Positions 43,953-53,237 of a stretch of 64,000 nucleotides of DNA are shown piece by piece (position 1 is the stretch's first letter; every line of letters starts with the position of its first letter). The notes beneath the pieces are model-generated. The model worked only from the letters and a program-made list of their open reading frames with translations, had not been told where the DNA came from and searched no databases. Origin of the DNA: Bradyrhizobium zhengyangense. GTDB lineage: Bacteria; Pseudomonadota; Alphaproteobacteria; Rhizobiales; Xanthobacteraceae. The translations under genes and the position numbers were made by a program. The stretch is taken from assembly GCF_022012435.1 (NCBI RefSeq), contig NZ_JAKLUA010000014.1:62001-126000 (forward strand), in the 5' to 3' direction.

Positions 43953-45481
43953 TCATTGGTGAGCCGCCTCCGCTCGTCGGCGCCTTCGGCGTCGACGCCA
44001 TCGCGATGACGATGCGCTTCGGCGACTTTCTCGCGCTTGATAATGTCGAGCTGAAGGTACGGCCCGGCTCGTTCCATGCACTGCTTGGCGAGAATGGCGC
44101 GGGCAAGTCGACCCTCGTCAAATGCATCATGGGCTACTATCACGCGACCGAGGGCGACATTCTCGTCGGCGGCCGCGAGCAGGCGATCGCCAACCCGAAG
44201 GACGCCCACGCGCTCGGGCTCGGCATGGTCTACCAGCACTTTACGCTGGTGCCCGCCATGACGGTTGCCGAAAACCTCGTGCTGGCCCGCGACGATGTGC
44301 CGGCCGTGGTGAATTGGCCGAAGGAGATGAAGGAGCTCGAGGCCTTCCTGGCGCGGATGCCCTTCAAGGTGCCTCTCTCAGCAAAGGTCTCCGACATCTC
44401 CGCCGGCGAGCGGCAGAAATGCGAGATCCTGAAGCAGCTCTATCTGAAGCGCCGCTTCCTGATCCTGGACGAACCGACCTCGGTGCTGACGCCGGCTGAA
44501 GCCGACGAGGTGCTCGGCATGCTGCGGGACATGGTCGTCAAGGGCGAGCTGACCATCCTGATGATCACGCATAAGTTCCGCGAGGTCATGGCCTTTGCCG
44601 ACGAGGTTACGATCCTGCGCCGCGGCAAGCTCGCCGGTGCCGGTAAGGTGTCCGAGCTGACGCCGGACGCGATGGCGCGCACCATGATCGGCGCCGAGGA
44701 GCTGACCGTGCAGCCGCCACGCACCGGAGAAGCCGGCAAGGCGCGCCTGGAGCTGGCCAACGTCCGCGCGCTCGACGATGCGGGCGCCGTTGCCGTGCAT
44801 GACGTCTCCCTGACCGTGCGCGCCGGCGAGATCGTCGGCATTGCCGGCGTCTCCGGCAACGGCCAGCGCCAGCTGGTCGAAGTCCTCGCCGGCCAGCGCG
44901 AGGCCGAAGGCGGCGAAATCCGCGTCGCCGGCATTCCCTATCACGCCAGTCGCGAGCAGATGCGGCGCCACAAGATGTCGCTCCTTCCGGAGGAGCCGCT
45001 GAAGAACGCCTGCGTCGGCGGCATGAGCGTCGCCGACAACATCGCCTTCCGCGAGTTCGATCGCGCACCCTTCGCAAGCGGCGGCTGGTGGCTCGACCGC
45101 GGCGCCTTTCGCGACGACGCGAAGAAGAAGATCGGACAATACAAGATCAAGACACGCACGCCGGAGACGCCGATCTCGGCGCTCTCAGGCGGCAACGTCC
45201 AACGCGCCGTGCTCGCCCGCGAGCTAGCCGGCGATGTCGAGGTGCTGATCGCGGCCAATCCCTGCTTCGGGCTCGACTTCGCCGCCGTGGCGCAGATCCA
45301 CGCCGAGATCATGGCCGCACGCAACCGCGGCGCGGCGGTGCTGCTGGTGAGCGAAGATCTCGATGAATTGCTCGAACTCTCAGACCGGCTGGTGGTAATG
45401 TTCCATGGCGAATTCGTGTATGAAGCACGGACCAGCGAGGCCGATCTTACCGAGGTCGGCCGGCACATGGCGGGGCACTAG
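43949..45481 (+). CDS. BMP-type ABC transporter ATP-binding protein (first system)
   Basis: A 510-residue protein with two nucleotide-binding domains in tandem, as in sugar/nucleoside importers. The first has Walker A GENGAGKST, signature SAGERQK and Walker B LILDEPT. The second has the degenerate P-loop GVSGNGQRQ typical of this family and the signature SGGNVQR. It starts at GTG 43949, overlapping the biuret-hydrolase-like stop (GTGA). It powers the two permeases upstream. Confidence 0.9.
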   Translation: MIIGEPPPLVGAFGVDAIAMTMRFGDFLALDNVELKVRPGSFHALLGENGAGKSTLVKCIMGYYHATEGDILVGGREQAIANPKDAHALGLGMVYQHFTLVPAMTVAENLVLARDDVPAVVNWPKEMKELEAFLARMPFKVPLSAKVSDISAGERQKCEILKQLYLKRRFLILDEPTSVLTPAEADEVLGMLRDMVVKGELTILMITHKFREVMAFADEVTILRRGKLAGAGKVSELTPDAMARTMIGAEELTVQPPRTGEAGKARLELANVRALDDAGAVAVHDVSLTVRAGEIVGIAGVSGNGQRQLVEVLAGQREAEGGEIRVAGIPYHASREQMRRHKMSLLPEEPLKNACVGGMSVADNIAFREFDRAPFASGGWWLDRGAFRDDAKKKIGQYKIKTRTPETPISALSGGNVQRAVLARELAGDVEVLIAANPCFGLDFAAVAQIHAEIMAARNRGAAVLLVSEDLDELLELSDRLVVMFHGEFVYEARTSEADLTEVGRHMAGH

Positions 45482-45494
45482 ACGCGGAGCATCG

Positions 45495-45984
45495 ATGGAC
45501 AGCGCAGGCGAACGCGACGAGCACTTTTTGCGTTTGTCCTTCGCGGTCGCCCGCCGTTCCCTCACGCATGGCAACCATCCCTTCGGCTGCATCGTCGTCG
45601 GTGCCGATGGCAAGGTGCTGATCGAAGCCGAGAACGGCTACATGCCTGATCATGACGGCACTGCGCATGCCGAGCGCCTCGCCGCCACGCAAGCCTGCCG
45701 CACGCTGGGCCGCGAGGTGCTGGCGTCGGCGACGCTCTATTCCTCCGCCGAACCCTGCGCGATGTGTTCGGGCGCGATCTACTGGGCCGGCATCGGCCGC
45801 GTCGTCTACGGCCTCAGCGAGCACCGTCTGCGTGGCATCACCGGCAACCACCCGGAGAACCCGACACCCGACCTGCCCTGCCGCGACGTCTTTTTTTTTG
45901 AGCGGCCAGCGGCCGACCGAGGTGGTGGGGCCGTTGCTCGAAGACGAAGCCGCAGCGCTGCACGACGGCGTGTGGACGAAGTAG
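45495..45984 (+). CDS. Nucleoside/guanine deaminase-like protein, frameshifted at a T9 run
   Basis: A cytidine-deaminase-fold enzyme, probably a guanine deaminase (guanine to xanthine) by context. Zinc ligands are HAERLAATQAC (the catalytic HAE) and SSAEPCAMCSGAIYW (PCxxC). The frame runs intact to about residue 135, then nine Ts at 45891-45899 shift it. Removing one T gives a sensible end (FLSGQRPTEVVGPLLEDEAA...VWTK) and stop at 45984, 162 residues, the expected length. As written, the zero frame continues to 46211 with a nonsense tail. Either a sequencing or assembly error, a recent inactivation, or slippage at the T-run. It is the last gene of the first ABC operon. Confidence 0.75.
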
Positions 45985-46551
45985 GCAAAAGAATCGAAGA
46001 CAACCCCATGCACAGTAGAAGCGCGATTGCTCGCCGGCACGGGTGTCAATCGGCAATTGAATCGGCAAGTCATTGCAGCATCGAGCAAATCCGCAGCGAA
46101 CCGGCGAGGATCGTCCTGGACGCGGCGCGGGTTCGTTTTCGCAACCAGCCGCGCTGTCAGGTCGGGCGCGATTCAGGCGGCGCCATTTCGTATTTCACGA
46201 ATATCGTTTGATCTGTCGGGCAAAACAGTGGCATGATGCTATGCTGGCCGTTTTCGGGGCGGCACGAGCTGGACGCCAAGGCAACCCGCGAAGTCTTGGT
46301 CTTCGTGATCCTCAGATCACGGCTGAACCAGATGCTCGTGATTGCGTACCGGCGATTTGGGCCAAAGTCTGGCACTGTCACTGCAATTACCGTGTCTCAC
46401 TTCAGGGGTGCAGTCCAGCACTGTCACCGTAATTTGCGTAATTTGGCGGACAAGTCGCCTTGCCTACCCTACGGCAGCGGTCCTCTCCGCAAACACGAAT
46501 GGCGCCGCGCATTCCTTCGCGGCGCCATTCGATCCTGAAATCCCAGCTCGA
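45985..46551. other. Intergenic region with a degenerate direct repeat
   Basis: About 570 bases without a convincing gene. Two 27-base segments at 46367-46393 and 46413-46439 share 21 positions (both with GCACTGTCAC), 46 bases apart. Codon-like structure is absent and the base composition is less GC-rich than the surroundings. It could be a decayed mobile-element fragment. A hairpin terminator for the convergent gene lies at 46496-46531. Confidence 0.4.
46496..46531 (-). terminator. Hairpin terminator of the outer-membrane channel gene
   Basis: Perfect 14-base arms (46496-46509 and 46518-46531, GC-rich, around an eight-base loop) lie 20 bases beyond the stop codon of the minus-strand gene. 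No long T-run follows, but the position and strength fit transcription termination. Confidence 0.65.
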
Positions 46552-47658
46552 TCAGAACTTCACAGTGACGCCACCGTAGACGGTGGACTCGGTGCAGCTG
46601 TTGGTGCTCTGGCCGGTCGCGGCGACCGTGCAGACGCCGGGCATGGCGTTGTGGTCGAGGCCGAACTTGTTCTGCCAGTAGCGATAGGCGACCCAGAGGT
46701 CGACGAAGTGCGAGTACTTGTCACCCCAGGCGGCCTTCGACGCGTCGAAGGTCAGGCGGATCGGTTCGCTGTTCAGCTCGGTCTTCGAAGCGGTCGAGAA
46801 CCGGCCGATGCCTGAGAGCGCGGGAAGACCGTTCGAATCGCCCTTCGGGCCATACCAGCCGGCACGGCCGCTGATCGACCAGAACTGCATGTTCGGCGGC
46901 AGGAAGCCGAGGTCCATGTAGTAGTTGATTTCGACGGCCCAGGTCGCACGATAGCTGACGTTTCCGTCCGAGTTACAGGTCACACCCGCGACACCAGCGC
47001 CGAACAGGCCGCACTGTGTGAAGGCGTTGTGATTCAGGAACTCCCAGTACACCAACGGCGCGACGTCGATGTAGCCCTTGTAGGGAAGGTCGAAGGCGAA
47101 CTGGAGACCGCCGACCACGTCGCGCTTGGCGGGCGCGAGGAAGTTGTTTTCGGTGTTCGCGTCCATACCGACTTCGAACGAGATGTTGTGCAGCGGGCCC
47201 GCGGTGAAGGTCTTGGTGTTGAACAGCTCGTTCCAGCCGAAGGTGGAACGGAACAGGCCATAGATCTCGGTAGCGCCGGCGCAGTCGCTGGGGGTGCCGT
47301 TGATGTTCACGCCCGGCGCGGTACAGGGCGAGGCCGGGTCGTTATGACCCGACTTGAACATCGAGATCGTGAAGAAGTTGGTGCCGTAGGCCCAGAGGTC
47401 GAAGTGCGTGAACGAGTAGACCTGCTTGGCGGTGGTGCCGTTGATGCTGCCGTCCGGCCGGGTGCTCCACATGCCGGGATCGGTGCCCTTCGGCATCCAG
47501 GAGAACGACACGCGATCATCGATCACCAGGAAGAACGGAAGGTCAGGCGCCTTCTTGGCCGCCTTGACCGGCAGATCCGCCGCGTGAGCCCAGCCACCGA
47601 TGGCCAGCGTAGCAAGTGACAGCGCCGTTGCTGCAACTGCCTTGAAACGAAACGACAT
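46552..47658 (-). CDS. Outer-membrane channel protein, possibly Tsx-like
   Basis: A 368-residue exported protein with a signal peptide ending near residue 27 (GWAHAADLP). The rest is rich in aromatic residues and alternating beta-strand patterns and ends in phenylalanine (GGVTVKF), as outer-membrane barrels do. The YSFTHFDLWAYGTNFFTISM block is reminiscent of the Tsx nucleoside-channel family. Located between two nucleoside-type ABC operons, it may be the outer-membrane pore for purines or nucleosides. Family membership is an inference. Confidence 0.6.
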   Translation of the reverse strand: MSFRFKAVAATALSLATLAIGGWAHAADLPVKAAKKAPDLPFFLVIDDRVSFSWMPKGTDPGMWSTRPDGSINGTTAKQVYSFTHFDLWAYGTNFFTISMFKSGHNDPASPCTAPGVNINGTPSDCAGATEIYGLFRSTFGWNELFNTKTFTAGPLHNISFEVGMDANTENNFLAPAKRDVVGGLQFAFDLPYKGYIDVAPLVYWEFLNHNAFTQCGLFGAGVAGVTCNSDGNVSYRATWAVEINYYMDLGFLPPNMQFWSISGRAGWYGPKGDSNGLPALSGIGRFSTASKTELNSEPIRLTFDASKAAWGDKYSHFVDLWVAYRYWQNKFGLDHNAMPGVCTVAATGQSTNSCTESTVYGGVTVKF

Positions 47659-48210
47659 CCTGAATACCCCCAAGTTTGGACACGTAAAAATGAACGTCCC
47701 TTGGGTGCGACACTTGCGCCGAAGTCCCGGAGTGAGAAGCCTCAACTTTTTTCAAGGCATGCCGCATGTTTCGGCAACGAGCGACGATTCACCGCGGAAA
47801 TCTGCGGGTTTTTGCGTGTCGCCGCCGCGCAGGATCGACAACGCAATGCCAAACATTCCCGGTTGATTTCGTTTGCGTTTTAACCCGACCGCGCGATGCG
47901 AATCCCAATGCGGGCAATGGCTGTCGTGGAGAACCTGCATTGCATACGCAGGCTGGCGCGATTTTGCTCAGCATCACATCAAGCCTGCCCAGCGGGTTCC
48001 GATTTGGTTTAAACCGTCACAAATTTGCAACAGGCCTCGCCTGCAGGCCGCGCCGCAACGGCCCCGGCCCCTCACCTGGAGGCAATCATGGTTCGACGAG
48101 CCCTCGCGACTCGCGGCCCCCTCTCCTGCCGAAGCGTTAAGCAAGGGATGACGCTTTTTCACACCTTACGCGGCGGTTCAAACTAGCCCACTATTGAGGC
48201 ACTGCATCCC
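47659..48210. other. Divergent intergenic region between the channel gene and the second ABC operon
   Basis: About 550 bases that should contain promoters for both flanking genes. I find a perfect ten-base palindrome GGTTTAAACC at 48006-48015 but no sigma-54 sequence with correct spacing (a near miss around 47951 has nine rather than ten bases between the boxes). No gene is supported. Confidence 0.4.
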
Positions 48211-49800
48211 ATGCAAGCGCATCAACGAATGTTAGATCCGACGCCTAACGGCCTGCATTCCGGCGAGTCCCCGTTGCTCAAGACGGTCGGGCTGACCAAG
48301 CGCTATGGGGATTTCCTCGCCAACGATTCCATCGACATCGACGTCTGGCCGAAGGAAATCCACGCCCTGCTTGGCGAGAACGGCGCCGGCAAATCGACGC
48401 TGGTGAAGGCGATCTATGGGCTGATCCAACCCTCTGCCGGCGAGATCCGCTGGCAGGGCGAACCAATCGTGCTGTCCGGGCCCTCCGAGGCGCGCAGCCG
48501 CGGCATCGGCATGGTGTTCCAGCACTTCTCGCTGTTCGACAACCTCACCGTTGCCGAAAACGTCGCCCTTGGCCTCGACGGCAAGGAATCGTTCAAGGAC
48601 ATGTCGGCGCGGCTGGAGCAGGTGTCCAGGACCTACGGACTGCCGCTCGATCCCGGACGGGAGGTCTGGCAACTCTCCGTCGGCGAGCGCCAGCGAATCG
48701 AGATCGTTCGCGCGCTGATGCAGAATCCAAGATTCCTGATCCTGGATGAGCCGACCGCGGTGCTGACGCCGCAGGAGGCGGACCAGCTCTTCGTCGTGCT
48801 GGAGCGGCTCAAGACCGAGGGCCGCGCCATCCTCTACATCAGCCACAAGCTCGAGGAGGTGAAGCGCCTCTGCGACACCGCCACCATTTTGCGCGGCGGC
48901 AAGAAGATCCAGACCTGCAATCCCAGGCAGGAGACCGCCGCCTCGCTCGCGCGCATGATGGTTGGCGGCGAGATCAGGGAAGTGAAGGCGGCGGCCGGGC
49001 GGCAGACGACGATACCGCGGCTCGTCGTCAACGATCTTTCGCTCGCGCCCGACGAGGCGCACGGGGTGCGGCTCGAACACATCTCGTTCGAGCTCAAGGG
49101 CGGCGAGATCCTCGGCATCGCCGGCGTCGCCGGCAACGGTCAGGACGAATTGTTTGCCGCGCTGTCCGGCGAGCGGCCGTCGAAGGATCCCGGAACGATC
49201 GTGATCGAAGGCATCGCTGCCGGCCACCTCTCGATCACCAAGCGCCGCAAGCTCGGCGCCGCCTTCGTGCCCGAAGAGCGGCTCGGCCACGGCACCGCGC
49301 CGCGCATGAAGCTATCGGAGAACGCGCTGCTGACGGGACACGCCGCCAGCGGCATGGTCAATCACGGCTTCATCGACACCGCGGCCACGCTGAAGACGGT
49401 GGACAAGGCGACCGAGACCTTCGACGTGCGCAAGGCCAAGCGCGACCCGGAAGCGGCATCCCTCTCCGGGGGCAATCTGCAGAAATTCATCGTCGGCCGC
49501 GAGATCCTGCGCAACCCTGCTGTGCTGGTGGTGAGCCAGCCGACCTGGGGCGTCGATGCTGGAGCAGCCGCCGTCATCCGCCAGGCGTTGCTTGACCTTG
49601 CCGCCGCAGGCGCCGCGGTGCTTGTCACCAGCCAGGATCTCGACGAACTCACCGAGATCGCCGACCGCATCGCCGTGATGTTCCATGGCCGGCTATCCGC
49701 TCCGCTGGCAGCAAGCGAAGCGACGCGCGAGAAGCTCGGCCTGTTGATGGGCGGCAGCAGCCTGGAGCCGAAGGAGGCCGCGCATGCAGTTGGTGCTTGA
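48211..49800 (+). CDS. BMP-type ABC transporter ATP-binding protein (second system)
   Basis: A 529-residue tandem ATPase. The first domain has Walker A GENGAGKST, signature SVGERQR and Walker B LILDEPT; the second has the degenerate P-loop GVAGNGQDE and signature SGGNLQK. It is paralogous to the ATPase of the first system but diverged. It heads the second ABC operon; its 3' end overlaps the next permease by 17 bases. The role is energising uptake of a purine nucleoside or nucleobase. Confidence 0.9.
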   Translation: MQAHQRMLDPTPNGLHSGESPLLKTVGLTKRYGDFLANDSIDIDVWPKEIHALLGENGAGKSTLVKAIYGLIQPSAGEIRWQGEPIVLSGPSEARSRGIGMVFQHFSLFDNLTVAENVALGLDGKESFKDMSARLEQVSRTYGLPLDPGREVWQLSVGERQRIEIVRALMQNPRFLILDEPTAVLTPQEADQLFVVLERLKTEGRAILYISHKLEEVKRLCDTATILRGGKKIQTCNPRQETAASLARMMVGGEIREVKAAAGRQTTIPRLVVNDLSLAPDEAHGVRLEHISFELKGGEILGIAGVAGNGQDELFAALSGERPSKDPGTIVIEGIAAGHLSITKRRKLGAAFVPEERLGHGTAPRMKLSENALLTGHAASGMVNHGFIDTAATLKTVDKATETFDVRKAKRDPEAASLSGGNLQKFIVGREILRNPAVLVVSQPTWGVDAGAAAVIRQALLDLAAAGAAVLVTSQDLDELTEIADRIAVMFHGRLSAPLAASEATREKLGLLMGGSSLEPKEAAHAVGA

Positions 49801-50875
49801 GAAGCGCACCGAGCGCTCCAACACGATCGCGCTGGTCTCGCCGCTGATCGCGATCGGTCTGACGATCGTGACCATGACCATCCTGTTCGCGATCCTCGGC
49901 AAGAATCCGTTTCTCGCGCTGCAGGCCTATTTCATCGCGCCATTGACCGACAGCTATTCGCTCCAGGAGATCGCAGTGAAGGCGACGCCGCTGGTGATGA
50001 TCGCGATCGGGCTGTCGCTCTGCTACCTCGCCAATGCCTGGAACATCGGCGCTGAAGGACAATTCCTGATCGGCGCGGTGGCCGGAAGCTGGATCGCGGT
50101 GAAGACGCAAGGCACCGACGCCGGGGCCTGGGTGCTTCCGGCGATGCTGGTGCTCGCGGCGGTCGCAGGCGCGCTCTATGCGCTGATCCCGGCGATCTGC
50201 AAGGTGAAGTTCGGCGCCAGCGAGATCCTGACCAGCCTGATGTTGGTTTATGTCGCCGACCTCTTCCTCGACTACCTCGTGCGCGGACCCTGGCGCGATC
50301 CGCACGGCTTCAATTTCCCGACCACCGCGGAGTTCGATCCCGTGGCAACGGTGCCGCTGCTGATCGAAGGCGGCCGGCTGCATCTCGGCTCGATCATCGC
50401 CTTGCTCGTCGTCGCGGCGGCCGCGATCCTGCTCGGGCGCACCATCAAGGGGTTTGAGATCCGTGTCGTTGGCGCTGCTCCTCGCGCCGCGCGGTTTGGC
50501 GGTTTCAACGCCAACCAGCTGATCATCCTGACCTTCGCGGTGTCCGGCGCGCTCGCGGGCCTTGCCGGCATCATCGAGGTCGCCGGCCCCGTCGGACACC
50601 TGCAGCCCGGCATCTCGCCCGGTTACGGTTTCACCGCGATCATCGTTGCCTTCCTCGGCCGGCTGAACCCGCTTGGAATATTAATTGCAGGCCTTTTTCT
50701 CGCCCTGACCTTTATCGGCGGCGAGCAGGCGCAGATCGCAATGAAGATCCCGTTGGACGTCACCAAGGTGTTCCAGGGCATCCTGCTCTTCTACGTCCTC
50801 GCCTGCGATTCTCTCATTCTCTACCGCTTCAAGCTGGTCGTCCCGAACCGACAGGTGACCCGTGGAGCTGGTTGA
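49784..50875 (+). CDS. BMP-type ABC transporter permease 1 (second system)
   Basis: A 363-residue inner-membrane permease (YufP-like) with about nine hydrophobic segments; the segment NAWNIGAEGQFLIGAVAGSW is characteristic. It overlaps the ATPase gene by 17 bases and the following permease by 14 bases, so the three are tightly coupled. Confidence 0.9.
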   Translation: MQLVLEKRTERSNTIALVSPLIAIGLTIVTMTILFAILGKNPFLALQAYFIAPLTDSYSLQEIAVKATPLVMIAIGLSLCYLANAWNIGAEGQFLIGAVAGSWIAVKTQGTDAGAWVLPAMLVLAAVAGALYALIPAICKVKFGASEILTSLMLVYVADLFLDYLVRGPWRDPHGFNFPTTAEFDPVATVPLLIEGGRLHLGSIIALLVVAAAAILLGRTIKGFEIRVVGAAPRAARFGGFNANQLIILTFAVSGALAGLAGIIEVAGPVGHLQPGISPGYGFTAIIVAFLGRLNPLGILIAGLFLALTFIGGEQAQIAMKIPLDVTKVFQGILLFYVLACDSLILYRFKLVVPNRQVTRGAG

Positions 50876-51779
50876 AGCCATCATCCTGTCGGTGCTCGCC
50901 GCCTCGACACCGCTGCTGATCGCGGCAACCGGCGAGCTCGTGACCGAGCGGTCCGGCGTGCTCAATCTCGGCGTGGAGGGCATGATGATCGTCGGCGCAG
51001 CCTGCGGCTTTGGCGGCGCCTGGCTCACCGGATCAATCTTCATCGGCGCGCTGTTCGGCATCATCGCGGGAGTGCTGATGTCGCTGATCTTCGCACTGAT
51101 GGCGCTCGGCCTCGCGGTCAACCAGGTCGCAACGGGTCTGGCGTTGACCATCCTCGGCGTCGGCCTGTCCGGCCTGATCGGCGCAGGGTTTGTCGGCGAG
51201 CGCCTCACGCCGGCTGCACATCTGCACATTCCCGGCCTCACCGACATTCCGCTGATCGGCCGCGTGCTGTTCGGCGAGGACGCATTCGTCTATTTCTCCA
51301 TCGCTCTCATCATCGGCGTGTGGTGGTTCCTGTACCGCACGCGTGCGGGACTGATCCTGCGCGCCTGTGGCGACAATCACGTCTCCGCACATGCACTCGG
51401 CTATCCCGTGCTGCGCATCCGCACCCTCGCCGTGATGTTCGGGGGCGCCTGCGCAGGTCTTGCCGGCGCCTATCTGCCGCTCGCCTATACGCCGTTCTTC
51501 ATTCCTGGCATGACCGCGGGCCGCGGCTGGATCGCGCTCGCGCTGGTCGTGTTCGCATCCTGGCGGCCGGGCCGGCTCGTGGTCGGCGCCTACCTGTTCG
51601 GCGCCGTGACGATCCTGCAACTGCATGCGCAAGGCTGGGGCGTCGGCATTCCCTCGCAATTCATGTCGGCGCTACCGTATCTCGCGACGGTCATCGTGCT
51701 GGTCCTGCTCTCCCGTGCCCGCACCGGCGGCTCGACCGCGCCGGCCGCGCTCGGCACCGTGTTCGTGCCTGACCGCTAA
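50862..51779 (+). CDS. BMP-type ABC transporter permease 2 (second system)
   Basis: A 305-residue inner-membrane permease (YufQ-like) with ERSGVLNLGVEGMMIVGAACG near the N-terminus. The start is GTG at 50862. Its TAA stop codon lies inside the first arm of a 102-base dispersed repeat (51776-51877), meaning the repeat supplies the end of the gene. Confidence 0.9.
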   Translation: MELVEAIILSVLAASTPLLIAATGELVTERSGVLNLGVEGMMIVGAACGFGGAWLTGSIFIGALFGIIAGVLMSLIFALMALGLAVNQVATGLALTILGVGLSGLIGAGFVGERLTPAAHLHIPGLTDIPLIGRVLFGEDAFVYFSIALIIGVWWFLYRTRAGLILRACGDNHVSAHALGYPVLRIRTLAVMFGGACAGLAGAYLPLAYTPFFIPGMTAGRGWIALALVVFASWRPGRLVVGAYLFGAVTILQLHAQGWGVGIPSQFMSALPYLATVIVLVLLSRARTGGSTAPAALGTVFVPDR

Positions 51780-51877
51780 AGCGCGATGAGATTGGGTTGA
51801 ATCGTCATCGCGCTTTAGCTCTTTGTTTGAGCATGATCTTTTCGGGAAACCGCTTCACACTTTTCCGGATCATGCTC
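51776..51877. repeat. Dispersed palindromic repeat, copy 1
   Basis: A 102-base element with two inverted repeats: CTAAAGCGCGATGA (51776-51789) with its complement at 51805-51818, and GAGCATGATC (51829-51838) with its complement at 51868-51877. A nearly identical copy is at 53137-53237. The first arm contains the stop codon of the permease gene. Confidence 0.85.
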
Positions 51878-51959
51878 TAGAGTTTTGGCTTTCCCAGCAT
51901 GCGCGATGGGGCGCGCAGGTTGCGGATCGTGGCTTTCCCCTGATGTTTGGAGATTGATG

Positions 51960-53036
51960 ATGAGGAAATCACTTCTTGCACTGGCTGCCGGGCTTCTGCT
52001 TGCCGGGAGCGTCAGTGCAGCCTCCGCCGCCGACAAGCTGAAAGTCGGCTTCATTTATTTGGGCCCGATCGGCGATCTCGGCTGGACCTACCAGCATGAG
52101 CTTGCCCGCCAGGCGCTGGTGAAGGAGTTCGGCGACAAGATCGAGACCACCTATCTCGAAAACGTCCCCGAAGGTCCCGACGCCGAGCGCGCCATCGAGC
52201 AGCTGGTTCGCGCCGGCAACAAGCTGATCTTCACGACGTCGTTCGGCTACATGGATCCGACACTGAAGGTCGCCAAGAAGTATCCGAACGTGCATTTCGA
52301 GCACGCGACCGGCTACAAGCGCGACAAGAACATGTCGACATATTCTTCGAAGTGGTATCAGGGCCGCTACATCCAAGGCCTGATCGCCGCCAAGATGTCG
52401 AAGTCAGGCGTGCTCGGCTATATCGGCTCATTCCCGATTCCCGAGGTCGTCTCCGGCATCAACGCGACGATGATCGCGGCGCAGAGCATCAACCCGAACA
52501 TCAAGGTCAAGATCATCTGGGCCAACACCTGGTTCGACCCGGGCAAGGAAGCCGACGCCGCCAAGGCGCTGATCGACCAGGGCGCCGACGTGATCATGCA
52601 GCACACCGACTCGCCCGCCGCGATGCAGATCGCCAGCGAACGCGGCAAGCTCGCCTTCGGCCAGGACTCCGAGATGATCAAGTTCGGGCCCAAGACCCAG
52701 CTGACCTCGATCCTCGACACCTGGGCCCCCTACTACATCGCCCGCGTCAAGGCCGAACTCGACGGCACCTGGAAGTCGGAAGACACCTGGGGCGGCCTCG
52801 ACAGCCACATGTTCGCGATGGCGCCCTACACCAACATGCCTGACGACGTGAAGAAGATCGCCGAGGATGCCCAGGCGGCGATCACTGCCGGCAAGCTGCA
52901 CCCGTTCAAATGCCCGGTCGTTGGGCAGGACGGCAAGGAGATCGAGTGCAAGGGCGGCGCCAATCTCGACGACGGCCAGATCCTCGGCATGAATTTCTAC
53001 GTCAAGGGCATCGACGACAAGCTGCCGGGCAAGTAG
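51960..53036 (+). CDS. BMP-family ABC transporter substrate-binding protein (second system)
   Basis: A 358-residue periplasmic binding protein with a Sec signal (MRKSLLALAAGLLLAGSVSAASA). Mature sequence starts with KLKVGFIYLGPIGDLGWTYQHE, and the block LIFTTSFGYMDPTLKVAKKYP parallels the first system's binding protein; the ligand is probably a purine nucleoside or nucleobase. The ATG at 51960 has GGAG seven bases upstream; another ATG directly precedes it at 51957. It belongs to the second ABC system but is separated from it by the repeat, and a hairpin terminator follows. Confidence 0.9.
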   Translation: MRKSLLALAAGLLLAGSVSAASAADKLKVGFIYLGPIGDLGWTYQHELARQALVKEFGDKIETTYLENVPEGPDAERAIEQLVRAGNKLIFTTSFGYMDPTLKVAKKYPNVHFEHATGYKRDKNMSTYSSKWYQGRYIQGLIAAKMSKSGVLGYIGSFPIPEVVSGINATMIAAQSINPNIKVKIIWANTWFDPGKEADAAKALIDQGADVIMQHTDSPAAMQIASERGKLAFGQDSEMIKFGPKTQLTSILDTWAPYYIARVKAELDGTWKSEDTWGGLDSHMFAMAPYTNMPDDVKKIAEDAQAAITAGKLHPFKCPVVGQDGKEIECKGGANLDDGQILGMNFYVKGIDDKLPGK

Positions 53037-53085
53037 CACGCTTCTTGCATTGCCTAAATCACCTGCTCCTCCCGGAGGAGGTTCG

Positions 53086-53133
53086 GAGGGGGTGGCCAGA
53101 AGCACCCGGCACTTGTGGCCGCCCCCTCTTTCT
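53086..53133 (+). terminator. Rho-independent-type terminator
   Basis: Twelve-base arms (GAGGGGGTGGCC at 53086-53097 and GGCCGCCCCCTC at 53117-53128, one mismatch) are followed by TTTCT. It ends the second binding-protein transcript about 50 bases after its stop codon. Confidence 0.7.
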
Positions 53134-53136
53134 ATC

Positions 53137-53237
53137 CTAAAGCGCGATGAGATTGGTTGAATCGTCATCGCGCTTTAGCTCTTTGTTTGAGCATGATCTT
53201 TCCGGAAAACCGCTTCACACTTTTCCGGATCATGCTT
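53137..53237. repeat. Dispersed palindromic repeat, copy 2
   Basis: A 101-base copy of the element at 51776-51877, lacking one G and with a few substitutions in the second stem. Its last base forms part of the stop codon of the minus-strand 8-oxoguanine deaminase gene. The two copies flank the second binding-protein gene in the same orientation. Confidence 0.85.

Noticed and set aside
47945..47965. Sigma-54-like sequence upstream of the second ABC operon
   Set aside because: The distance between GG and GC is nine bases, not ten.
51776..53237. The two repeats as ends of a composite transposon
   Set aside because: There is no transposase between or near them, and the intervening gene is the expected binding protein of the adjacent operon.
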